Below, piece by piece: positions 1 through 5,380 of a stretch of DNA of 9,854 bases (position 1 is the stretch's first letter; the number at the start of each line of letters is the position of its first letter). Source of the DNA: Oscillospiraceae bacterium (GTDB lineage Bacteria; Bacillota_A; Clostridia; Oscillospirales; Oscillospiraceae); contig CADBKB010000050.1 in NCBI GenBank assembly GCA_902795095.1, forward strand, positions 1 to 9,854. The letters are read 5' to 3'. Position numbers and translations under genes: made by a program. A model generated the notes under the pieces. It had not been told where the DNA came from and made no database searches. It saw only the letters and a program-made list of their open reading frames with translations.

Positions 1-455
1 GCAAGCTTTTCATCGGTGGTTTTCCCTGCCAGTTTGTATCCCAGAAAGCCCAGGGGCATAAACACAGCTAAAGCTATGGGGATAATGAGCCACATCTTCC
101 CTCTGATGCTGGGGAATACACTGTCAAGGCAGTCAGAGGAGGTAAAGGCCTTGGCAGCCAGATAGCTCAGGGCAGCTATAAGAGCGACTGAGATAGCTGC
201 ACCTATGATCTTAGCAGCGCCGCTTTTTTGCAGACTCCTTTGTGCCAGAGCCCCTGCCATGGGGATTATCACGAAGAACAGCGGCATAGGCCCTATCACT
301 CCGACTGCTCTGCTGAAAAAATTTACAGAGTAAAGAGAGTCTGAAATGCTCTTGTCATTAAATGTGCCCACTGCCAACAGCCCTGCCATTATGCAAAGAG
401 CTATGGCAGCAAATATTATCCTCTTGTTGACCTGAATTATAGGCTTGTATTTTTT
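1..455 (-). CDS. N-terminal part of a multi-pass membrane protein, possibly PAP2-type phosphatase (partial, start unclear)
   Basis: The minus-strand frame is open from the left edge up to an ATG at 503. The readable protein has about four hydrophobic segments: one after the basic start (reading KKYKPIIQVNKR), one around FFVIIPMAGALA, one around GAAISVALIAALSYLAA, and one around LIIPIALAVFMPLGFLGY. The first helix is followed by GTFNDKSISDSLYS, which resembles the segment after TM1 in clostridial PAP2-family phosphatases (type-2 phosphatidic acid phosphatase, acting on membrane lipid phosphates). The catalytic part would lie beyond the window, so this assignment is tentative. No start codon is convincing. 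The ATG at 503 lies opposite the Asp23 gene start and has no ribosome binding site; the next in-frame ATG (387-389) is inside TM1. The natural-looking beginning, KKYK, is preceded by CAG rather than ATG. GC over 1-420 is about 49 % by hand count, and ATA codons are frequent, unlike the rest of the window. Confidence 0.45.
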
Positions 456-472
456 CTGAAATGTGCTACAAT
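445..472 (+). promoter_or_regulatory. Sigma-A-type promoter of the Asp23-nusB operon
   Basis: A -35-like TTGTAT (445-450) and a -10 TACAAT (467-472) are separated by 16 bp. The -10 is preceded by TGC, giving an extended TGn motif. Transcription would start near 479, leaving a short leader of about 23 nt that contains the ribosome binding site AAAGGAGGT (485-493). The -35 hexamer is identical to that of the promoter in front of the large RNA at 4692. The assignment is by sequence pattern only. Confidence 0.6.
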
Positions 473-501
473 AAATTGAACTACAAAGGAGGTCAGCGAA
501 C

Positions 502-873
502 ATGAGTGAAATCAAGGAATATATCACGCAGGAGCAGGAAAACGGCGCGATTTTCATCTCCCAGGATGTGATCGCCACCATTGCTGCGGTCGCTGCAAGC
601 GAGGTTGAGGGCGTTTTCTCGCTGGCGGGAAGCCAGAGCGGGGAATTCTCCGACCGGTTCGGTAAGAAGAGCATTGCCAAGGGCATCCGCCTGAGCCAGA
701 ATGAAAACGACGAGATCTGCGTGGAGTGCAGTCTCATTGCCCAGTACGGCTACAGCGTGCTGGACCTGGCCAAGAATGTGCAGGACAGCATCCACGCCGC
801 CATCGAATCCATGACCGGCCTGAAGGTCGGCTCTGTGGACGTCAATGTCAGCGGCATCAATATGAAGAAATGA
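502..873 (+). CDS. Asp23/Gls24 family envelope stress response protein
   Basis: This 123-residue cytosolic protein belongs to the Asp23/Gls24 family (DUF322), small proteins often tied to alkaline or envelope stress and to the inner face of the membrane in Firmicutes. The family pattern is clear: ISQDVIATIAAVAASEVEGV at residues 19-38, and the C-terminal VDVNVSGINM. In staphylococci the homologue is anchored by AmaP; no amaP partner is visible here. The start is fixed by AAAGGAGGT at 485-493, 8 nt before the ATG. It is the first gene of the operon, 10 nt upstream of nusB, a common pairing in Clostridia. Its exact function in this organism cannot be read from sequence. Confidence 0.9.
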   Translation: MSEIKEYITQEQENGAIFISQDVIATIAAVAASEVEGVFSLAGSQSGEFSDRFGKKSIAKGIRLSQNENDEICVECSLIAQYGYSVLDLAKNVQDSIHAAIESMTGLKVGSVDVNVSGINMKK

Positions 874-883
874 GAGTAAGGGT

Positions 884-1342
884 ATGACAAGGTCAACCGC
901 CAGAGAAATCGCCATCCATCTGGTCTACAGCATGGACTATACCCATGCCGACATTGACCAGGCCCTGGAGACCTTGCTGGAGACGGGATATTATTCCGGA
1001 CTGGGCAAGGAAACGGAGCTCTATCGGGAGCGGCCCAACCGCAAGCAGATGGATTATATCCGCGCGGTGGCCGGCGGGTGCGCCGAAAAAAGCGCCGAAC
1101 TGGACGAAGTGATTGCCAGATATGCCATCGGCTGGAGCGTTTCGCGCATTTCCCGCCTGGTCAAGGCGATCCTCCATGTGGCCATCTACGAGGTGCTCTA
1201 CGTGGATGACGTGCCCACCGGCGTTGCCATCAACGAGGCGGTGCGCCTGACCCGGGTCTATGAGGATGAGGACGTCGTCGGGTTTGTCAACGGCATCCTC
1301 GGCGCCTTTGCCAGAGCCCACGACGCGGAGCAGACGTCATGA
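884..1342 (+). CDS. nusB: Transcription antitermination factor NusB
   Basis: NusB (152 residues) binds boxA RNA together with ribosomal protein S10 (NusE), and supports antitermination and processing of rRNA transcripts. The family signature is present: an N-terminal RSTAREIAIHLVYSMDY, the central W-S-V-S-R-I-S-R-L-V-K-AILHVAIYE around residues 83-103, then VPTGVAINEAVRL and the closing FVNGILGAFA. Length is normal for the family. The start at 884 is preceded by GAGAG (872-876) and sits 10 nt after the Asp23 gene. The stop codon overlaps the start of the next gene in an ATGA arrangement, indicating translational coupling. Confidence 0.95.
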   Translation: MTRSTAREIAIHLVYSMDYTHADIDQALETLLETGYYSGLGKETELYRERPNRKQMDYIRAVAGGCAEKSAELDEVIARYAIGWSVSRISRLVKAILHVAIYEVLYVDDVPTGVAINEAVRLTRVYEDEDVVGFVNGILGAFARAHDAEQTS

Positions 1343-2259
1343 TCGTCCTGGGCTTCGATACCAGCAATTATACTACCTCCATCGCCGCATTCGACGGCAG
1401 AAACGGGCAGAACTGCTCGCGACTGCTGGACGTACGGCCGGGGGAACTGGGGCTTCGCCAAAGCGATGCCCTTTTTTCCCATGTCAAGCGTCTGCCGGAG
1501 CTGGCGGCGCAGCTGATGGAGACGGTCGGCGTAGGCGAAATCGCCGCCGTGGGCGTAAGCACCCGGCCCCGGGCCGTGGAGGGCTCCTATATGCCCTGTT
1601 TTTTGGCAGGGGAGAGCCAGGCCAGGGTGCTGGCCTCGATCCTCGGAGTGCCGGTATTTACCTTCTCCCATCAGCAGGGGCACATCGCCGCCGCCTGCTG
1701 GGGCGCGGACCGGATGGAGCTGCTCAAAGCGCCGCATCTGGCCTGGCACCTGTCCGGCGGCACCACGGAGCTGCTTCTGGTGGAGCCGGAGCTTCGGGCA
1801 ACGCGCATCGGCGGCACCACGGATCTGTCCGCCGGACAGCTCATCGACCGCACGGGGCAGATGCTTTCGCTGCCGTTCCCGGCGGGCAAGGCCCTGGACC
1901 GGCTGAGCGCACAGTCCGAATCCGAGGACCTGTTCCGGGTTCGGGTCAGCGACTGTGAGTTCTCTCTTTCCGGCGTGCAGAACAAGCTGCAGGAATATTA
2001 TCGGAAAACCGGCGATCCGGCGGCCACCGCACGGTATTGCCTTCGCTCTATCATACAGGCGGTGAAGAAGGCCACGAAGCAGGCGCTTGCCGAGCATCCC
2101 GGTCTTCCTGTGGTCTTCTCCGGAGGAGTGGCCTCCAATTCCATGCTGCGCGCGGCCTTTTCCGACGCTGTATTCTGTCCGCCGGTGTTTTCCACCGACA
2201 ATGCCATGGGCATTGCCGTGCTCACCTGGGAGGCCATTCATGGAACGAAGGATTCTTGA
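1339..2259 (+). CDS. TsaD/Kae1-like paralogue (annotated in relatives as O-sialoglycoprotein endopeptidase)
   Basis: This 306-residue ASKHA-fold protein belongs to the TsaD/Kae1 family, whose main member transfers threonylcarbamoyl to A37 of tRNAs. Visible motifs: N-terminal GFDTSNYTTS (residues 5-14), the metal-binding HxxxH (H111-QQG-H115), SGGTTEL (139-145), the DLSAGQLIDR segment (162-171), SGGVASNSMLR (261-271) and STDNAMGIA (285-293). It is shorter than true TsaD (usually about 340 residues). The segment usually ending GPGL reads VSTRPRAVEGSY, and the family DDAAGEAFDK motif is altered to TDLSAGQLIDR. Clostridia often carry such a divergent second copy between nusB and xseA, so a paralogue rather than the essential enzyme is likely. 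Its start overlaps nusB by 4 nt, with GGAG at 1327-1330; its end overlaps xseA by 20 nt. Confidence 0.8.
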   Translation: MIVLGFDTSNYTTSIAAFDGRNGQNCSRLLDVRPGELGLRQSDALFSHVKRLPELAAQLMETVGVGEIAAVGVSTRPRAVEGSYMPCFLAGESQARVLASILGVPVFTFSHQQGHIAAACWGADRMELLKAPHLAWHLSGGTTELLLVEPELRATRIGGTTDLSAGQLIDRTGQMLSLPFPAGKALDRLSAQSESEDLFRVRVSDCEFSLSGVQNKLQEYYRKTGDPAATARYCLRSIIQAVKKATKQALAEHPGLPVVFSGGVASNSMLRAAFSDAVFCPPVFSTDNAMGIAVLTWEAIHGTKDS

Positions 2260-3469
2260 GGTCAGCCAGATCAATGAATACTTAAAGCAGCGCTTTGATT
2301 CCGACCGGGTCCTGCAAAGCCTTTGCATCCGGGGCGAGATCTCCAATTACAAGCGCTATCCGTCCGGGCATCACTATTTTACGCTGAAGGACAGCGCCGC
2401 CGCGCTTCGCTGCGTACTGTTTCGCGGCAGCGCCCAGTCGCTGCGGTTTCAGCCGGAGAACGGGATGCGGGTGCTGGCCTTCGGGCGCATCACGGTCTTT
2501 CCGCGGGACGGGGCGTATCAGCTCTACTGCACGGCCCTGAGCCCCGACGGGGTGGGGGATCTGCATGTGGCCTTCGAGCAGCTCAAGGAAAAGCTGCGGC
2601 TGGAGGGCCTGTTTGATCCGGCCCATAAGAAGCCCCTGCCGGAATACCCCCATACCGTCGCCATCATCACCTCCGGCGCCGGTGCGGCGGTCCACGATAT
2701 GCTGCGGATCCTGAAGGCCCGCTACCCCCTGTGCAAGGCAGTGATCCTGCCGGTGCGGGTGCAGGGGCCGGAGGCACCGCCGGAAATCTGCGGCGCGATC
2801 CGTTATGTCAACCGATTCCGCTTGGCGGATCTCATCATCACCGGCCGCGGCGGCGGGTCCATCGAGGACCTGTGGGCCTTCAATGATGAGCGGGTGGCCC
2901 GGGAGATCTACCGATCCGAGATCCCGGTGATTTCCGCCGTGGGCCATGAGCCGGATGTGACCATTTCCGACTTCGTCTCGGATCTGCGGGCAGCCACGCC
3001 CAGCAACGCTGCAGAGTTGGCCACCCCGGACCAGACGGAGCTGCGCCTGAAGCTGCGCGCCATGGAAGGCGCCATGCTGCAGAGTCTGCAGCGCCGGGTC
3101 AAGCTCGGACGTCAGAAACTGGACACCCTGGCAAAGGCGAAGGTACTGCGCTCTCCCGTGGCCTATGTGCAGGACCGGCGGCTGCTGCTGGATTATCTGT
3201 CCCGCGGACTCTGCGCCGGGGCGGAGGGAGCCGTCGCGGCAGCGAAGCAGCGATTTACCGGCCTGGCCGCCGGGCTCGACGCCATGAGCCCCCTCAAGGT
3301 TCTGGGCCGCGGCTACAGCCTGGCTCTGGACGATGACGGACATATCCTGCGCAGCGTCGGACAGATGCGGCCAGGCCAAGAATTCACCCTCAGACTTATC
3401 GACGGCGCCGCCCGTGCGCAGGTGCTCTCAGCAAAGGAGGAACCCGATGGAACAGTCGAAAAGCTTTGA
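2240..3469 (+). CDS. xseA: Exodeoxyribonuclease VII large subunit
   Basis: XseA (409 residues) is the catalytic large subunit of exonuclease VII, which degrades single-stranded DNA to oligonucleotides in both directions together with XseB. The N-terminal OB-fold region covers about residues 1-105 (VSQINEYLKQRF, RGEISNYKRYPSGHHYFTLKD). The catalytic domain follows with ITSGAGAAVHDML (143-155), TGRGGGSIEDLWAFNDE (201-217) and ISAVGHEPDVTISDFVSDLR (231-250), all family hallmarks. A basic, helix-rich region follows, and VLGRGYSLA lies near the end. The start at 2240 is preferred over the in-frame ATG at 2087: it has GGGAGG (2228-2233) 6 nt upstream and gives the family-standard beginning. It overlaps the upstream TsaD-like gene by 20 nt and xseB by 23 nt, so the three are probably coupled. 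Confidence 0.95.
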   Translation: MERRILEVSQINEYLKQRFDSDRVLQSLCIRGEISNYKRYPSGHHYFTLKDSAAALRCVLFRGSAQSLRFQPENGMRVLAFGRITVFPRDGAYQLYCTALSPDGVGDLHVAFEQLKEKLRLEGLFDPAHKKPLPEYPHTVAIITSGAGAAVHDMLRILKARYPLCKAVILPVRVQGPEAPPEICGAIRYVNRFRLADLIITGRGGGSIEDLWAFNDERVAREIYRSEIPVISAVGHEPDVTISDFVSDLRAATPSNAAELATPDQTELRLKLRAMEGAMLQSLQRRVKLGRQKLDTLAKAKVLRSPVAYVQDRRLLLDYLSRGLCAGAEGAVAAAKQRFTGLAAGLDAMSPLKVLGRGYSLALDDDGHILRSVGQMRPGQEFTLRLIDGAARAQVLSAKEEPDGTVEKL

Positions 3470-3677
3470 AGCCGCCATGAAGCGGCTGGAGGAGATCGTG
3501 CGCACCATGGAGCGCGGCGAGCTGCCCCTGGAGGAATCGCTGAAGCTGTTTGAGGAGGGCACCGCCCTGGTGCGGGGATGCGCTAAGCAGCTTGATGAAG
3601 CGGAAATGAAGATCGTGAAGCTCATGAAGGGGCCCGATGGGGAACCGGTGGAGCAGGAGTTTGCGGATGAAGAGTGA
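3447..3677 (+). CDS. xseB: Exodeoxyribonuclease VII small subunit
   Basis: XseB (76 residues) is the helical-hairpin small subunit that binds several copies to the XseA stalk. The sequence shows the family pattern: SFEAAMKRLEEIVRTMERGE, then LPLEESLKLFEEGTALV, then CAKQLDEAEMKI, and an acidic tail. The start at 3447 is chosen because AAAGGAGG (3433-3440) lies 6 nt upstream and the length matches the family; the in-frame ATG at 3333 would add 38 residues unrelated to XseB and lie deep inside xseA. The gene overlaps the end of xseA by 23 nt and the start of ispA by 11 nt. Confidence 0.95.
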   Translation: MEQSKSFEAAMKRLEEIVRTMERGELPLEESLKLFEEGTALVRGCAKQLDEAEMKIVKLMKGPDGEPVEQEFADEE

Positions 3678-4542
3678 ATACGAAAAGCAGCTGCGCCGGG
3701 ATCAGGCCAGCGTAGAGGCGTATCTCAGCAGGTGCTTTGTCTATGACGGCGAGCCCCAGCAAAGCCTCTTTGAGGCCATGCGCTACAGCCTGCTGGCCGG
3801 GGGCAAGCGACTGCGTCCGGTGCTGACGCTGGCCTTTTGCCGCGCCTGCGGCGGCTCGGAGGAAGCGGCGCTGCCCTTTGCCGCCGCACTGGAGATGGTA
3901 CATACCTACAGCCTGATTCACGACGATCTGCCCTGCATGGACAATGACGATTACCGCCGCGGCAGACCTACCTGCCACAAGGTCTATGGCGAGGCCGGCG
4001 CGGTGCTGGCGGGCGACGCCCTTCTGACGGCTGCCTTTACCCGGCTTGCCATGGCGAAGCTGCCGCCGGAGCGCATCGTGGAGGCGCTGCGGATGCTCGG
4101 ACAGTGCGCCGGAGAGCTTGGCATGGTGGGCGGGCAGATGCTCGATCTGGAAGGGGAGGACAAGGTCCTCACCGAGGAGGGGATCGGCGCCATCCATACC
4201 CGCAAGACCGGCGCGCTCATCAGCGCGGCGTGCACCCTGGGCGTGATCGCCGCGGGCGGCAGCGAGCAGCAGTTCGACGCCGCCGCCCAGTATGCTGCAG
4301 CGCTGGGCCTGGCCTTCCAGATCCGCGACGATATGCTGGACGTCATCGGCGATGCAGACAAGCTCGGCAAGCAAACCGGCATGGACGTGCACAAGAATAC
4401 CTATGTCCGCCTTCTGGGTCTGCCGAAGTGCCGCACCCGGGTGAACACCCTGACCGAAACCGCGATCCGCGCCCTGGATGTGTTTGAGGACGCAGGGTTC
4501 CTGCGGGAGCTCGCCGGAGCGCTGGCGGACCGCGACCGCTGA
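3667..4542 (+). CDS. ispA: Polyprenyl (farnesyl-type) diphosphate synthase
   Basis: This 291-residue prenyltransferase condenses dimethylallyl and isopentenyl diphosphates, most likely to farnesyl diphosphate, the precursor of undecaprenyl carriers and quinone tails. Visible motifs: GGKRLRP (residues 45-51), the first aspartate-rich motif DDLPCMD (86-92) followed by NDDYRRGRPT, GDALL (116-120), HTRKTG (177-182), and the second aspartate-rich motif DDMLD (221-225) with GKQTGMD downstream. Product chain length cannot be proved from sequence; geranylgeranyl diphosphate synthase is an alternative. The start at 3667 has AGGAG (3655-3659) 7 nt upstream and gives a normal N-terminus; an in-frame ATG at 3637 lacks a good site. 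It is the last gene before a terminator and the OLE RNA region, with dxs farther downstream in the same pathway. Confidence 0.92.
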   Translation: MKSEYEKQLRRDQASVEAYLSRCFVYDGEPQQSLFEAMRYSLLAGGKRLRPVLTLAFCRACGGSEEAALPFAAALEMVHTYSLIHDDLPCMDNDDYRRGRPTCHKVYGEAGAVLAGDALLTAAFTRLAMAKLPPERIVEALRMLGQCAGELGMVGGQMLDLEGEDKVLTEEGIGAIHTRKTGALISAACTLGVIAAGGSEQQFDAAAQYAAALGLAFQIRDDMLDVIGDADKLGKQTGMDVHKNTYVRLLGLPKCRTRVNTLTETAIRALDVFEDAGFLRELAGALADRDR

Positions 4543-4555
4543 ACAAAACAGATAC

Positions 4556-4597
4556 CGCCCGGATGCGACAAAGCCGCCGCGTCCGGGCGCTTATTTA
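4556..4597 (+). terminator. Hairpin terminator after ispA
   Basis: A 12-bp stem pairs CGCCCGGATGCG (4556-4567) with CGCGTCCGGGCG (4578-4589), with one G-U pair and a 10-nt loop. It begins 13 nt after the ispA stop and is followed by the interrupted T-rich run CTTATTTATG. The stem is strong, but the T-run is imperfect, so some read-through into the OLE region is possible. Confidence 0.7.
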
Positions 4598-4691
4598 TGC
4601 TAACTGGATGTGCATTCACAACATTTTCACAATTGTTGCAAATTCAATAGTTTTTCACAAAAAAGAATTGAAAAAATTTTGCATAAATATC
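4595..4691. promoter_or_regulatory. AT-rich leader upstream of the OLE promoter, with repeated TTCACAA
   Basis: About 100 bp of strongly AT-rich DNA with no open reading frame separate the ispA terminator from the OLE promoter. It contains A- and T-tracts that could act as an UP element. TTCACAA occurs three times in the same orientation (4615-4621, 4626-4632, 4654-4660), the first two 11 bp apart, about one helical turn, plus a palindrome ACAATTGT at 4629-4636. TTCACAA is the right half of a Rex-type redox operator, but no inverted TTGTGAA partner is present, so no regulator is assigned. Confidence 0.4.
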
Positions 4692-4720
4692 TTGTATATT
4701 CACTAATAATGTGATAAAAT
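4692..4720 (+). promoter_or_regulatory. Sigma-A-type promoter of the OLE RNA
   Basis: A -35-like TTGTAT (4692-4697) and a -10 TAAAAT (4715-4720) are separated by an ideal 17-bp spacer; TGA directly before the -10 gives an extended TGn element. Transcription would start near 4726-4728. The 5' strand of the helix that closes the whole RNA begins at 4727, so the promoter position and the RNA structure predict the same 5' end independently. Confidence 0.75.
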
Positions 4721-4726
4721 ACATTA

Positions 4727-5337
4727 ATGGTGGCGCAGTATCCTAGTCGGATCTGCCGGTTCTGAAGAAGGGCCTAAAAATCCTTTAAAGGGCATATCGA
4801 TGAAGTCCCTGGTGCTTGCTTGTTACGCCCAGTTTCGGGTGGGTGCTGGGGGTTAAGGTTATTGGGCGAGCTGCAATGGCATGCATCTGACGACCCAGTT
4901 TCCGCGGAGACCTGTTCTTGTGCGACGCCGGCCGCGTTGGCGCTCATGCCTTCCCGGCGCGTACGAAACAGGAGATGAACCTGCTTTTCGGTGCACAGAA
5001 TCGTGTGCTGGGGGCAGCGTAGCCTGCCTTGCGTGGATATCCCGGGATTGGGAAGCTATGCACCCGAGCCTATGGCCATGGGCAAAGGTGATATTTCCAT
5101 GAAAGGTTATCTGCAAAAGAGGATAGGTGCCGGCAGACGCCGTCGTGGAAATCACCTAGGCTGTCGAGAGGGCAGGCGGGGGATTGCAGTACGGACTCAG
5201 TGGCAATCGGGTATCGGCGTCGGCGACGCGCCGATGGAGGGATCAAAAGGAAACTGCCTCTCCGGCAACGGGAGGTTCCGTCCAGGGAAAGCCAACCCGA
5301 CCTAAGCCGTAAGATTTACCCTTCCTGCCGCCACCAT
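4727..5337 (+). ncRNA. ole: OLE RNA (Ornate, Large, Extremophilic), about 611 nt
   Basis: This GC-rich, non-coding segment fits OLE RNA, a structured bacterial RNA of roughly 600 nt that binds the membrane protein OapA and has been linked to membrane-associated stress responses in Bacillus halodurans. Seen directly: 5' AUGGUGGCG (4727-4735) pairs perfectly with CGCCACCAU (5329-5337), and the helix continues with CAG (4736-4738) against CUG (5325-5327) past one bulged C (5328). This closes a domain of 611 nt. Further candidate helices are GUCGG (4746-4750) with CCGAC (5297-5301); UAGGUG (5124-5129) with CACCUA (5153-5158); AUCGGCG (5213-5219) with CGCCGAU (5229-5235); and a GCAA-capped hairpin at 5249-5279. 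Context: it lies between ispA and dxs and directly before an OapA-family gene, the standard OLE location. Short open frames inside lack ribosome binding sites. The identity is inferred from architecture and context; a covariance-model match would settle it. Confidence 0.9.
5249..5279 (+). other. GNRA-capped hairpin within the OLE RNA
   Basis: GGAA (5249-5252) pairs with UUCC (5276-5279). After a 4-nt bulge ACUG, CCUC (5257-5260) pairs with GAGG (5272-5275). After a bulged U (5261), CCG (5262-5264) pairs with CGG (5269-5271), closing the tetraloop GCAA (5265-5268). GNRA loops commonly dock into receptors elsewhere in the same RNA or present a protein site. Confidence 0.6.
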
Positions 5338-5340
5338 CTT

Positions 5341-5366
5341 CGTCTGACAGACGCAATGCGTCTTTT
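5341..5366 (+). promoter_or_regulatory. Two mutually exclusive hairpins between OLE RNA and oapA
   Basis: Three mutually complementary blocks follow the OLE 3' end. CGTCT (5341-5345) can pair with AGACG (5349-5353); alternatively AGACGC (5349-5354) can pair with GCGTCT (5358-5363) over a 3-nt loop, followed by a short T run (5363-5366). The second form resembles a weak intrinsic terminator just ahead of the oapA ribosome binding site GGGAGG (5367-5372). It could mark the 3' end of OLE RNA or meter read-through into oapA. The T run is short, so termination strength is uncertain. Confidence 0.45.
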
Positions 5367-5380
5367 GGGAGGAATCTCAT

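Noticed and set aside
2087..2239. Upstream in-frame ATG for xseA
   Set aside because: It would add 51 residues read out of frame through the TsaD-like gene, unlike any XseA N-terminus; the 2240 start has a good ribosome binding site.
1258..2346. A 362-codon open frame on the minus strand opposite the TsaD-like gene
   Set aside because: Antisense shadow; it crosses three real genes and has no recognisable motif.
4615..4660. A complete Rex operator
   Set aside because: The TTCACAA copies are direct repeats; a Rex site needs an inverted TTGTGAA partner, which is absent.
4727..5337. TPP riboswitch or other metabolite riboswitch controlling dxs
   Set aside because: The element is about 611 nt, far larger than known metabolite riboswitches, I see no TPP-type core, and it is followed by an OapA-type gene.
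4727..5337. Group II intron, GOLLD, ROOL or HEARO RNA
   Set aside because: There is no intron-encoded protein, phage or transposon context, and the isoprenoid-operon setting plus OapA fits OLE specifically.
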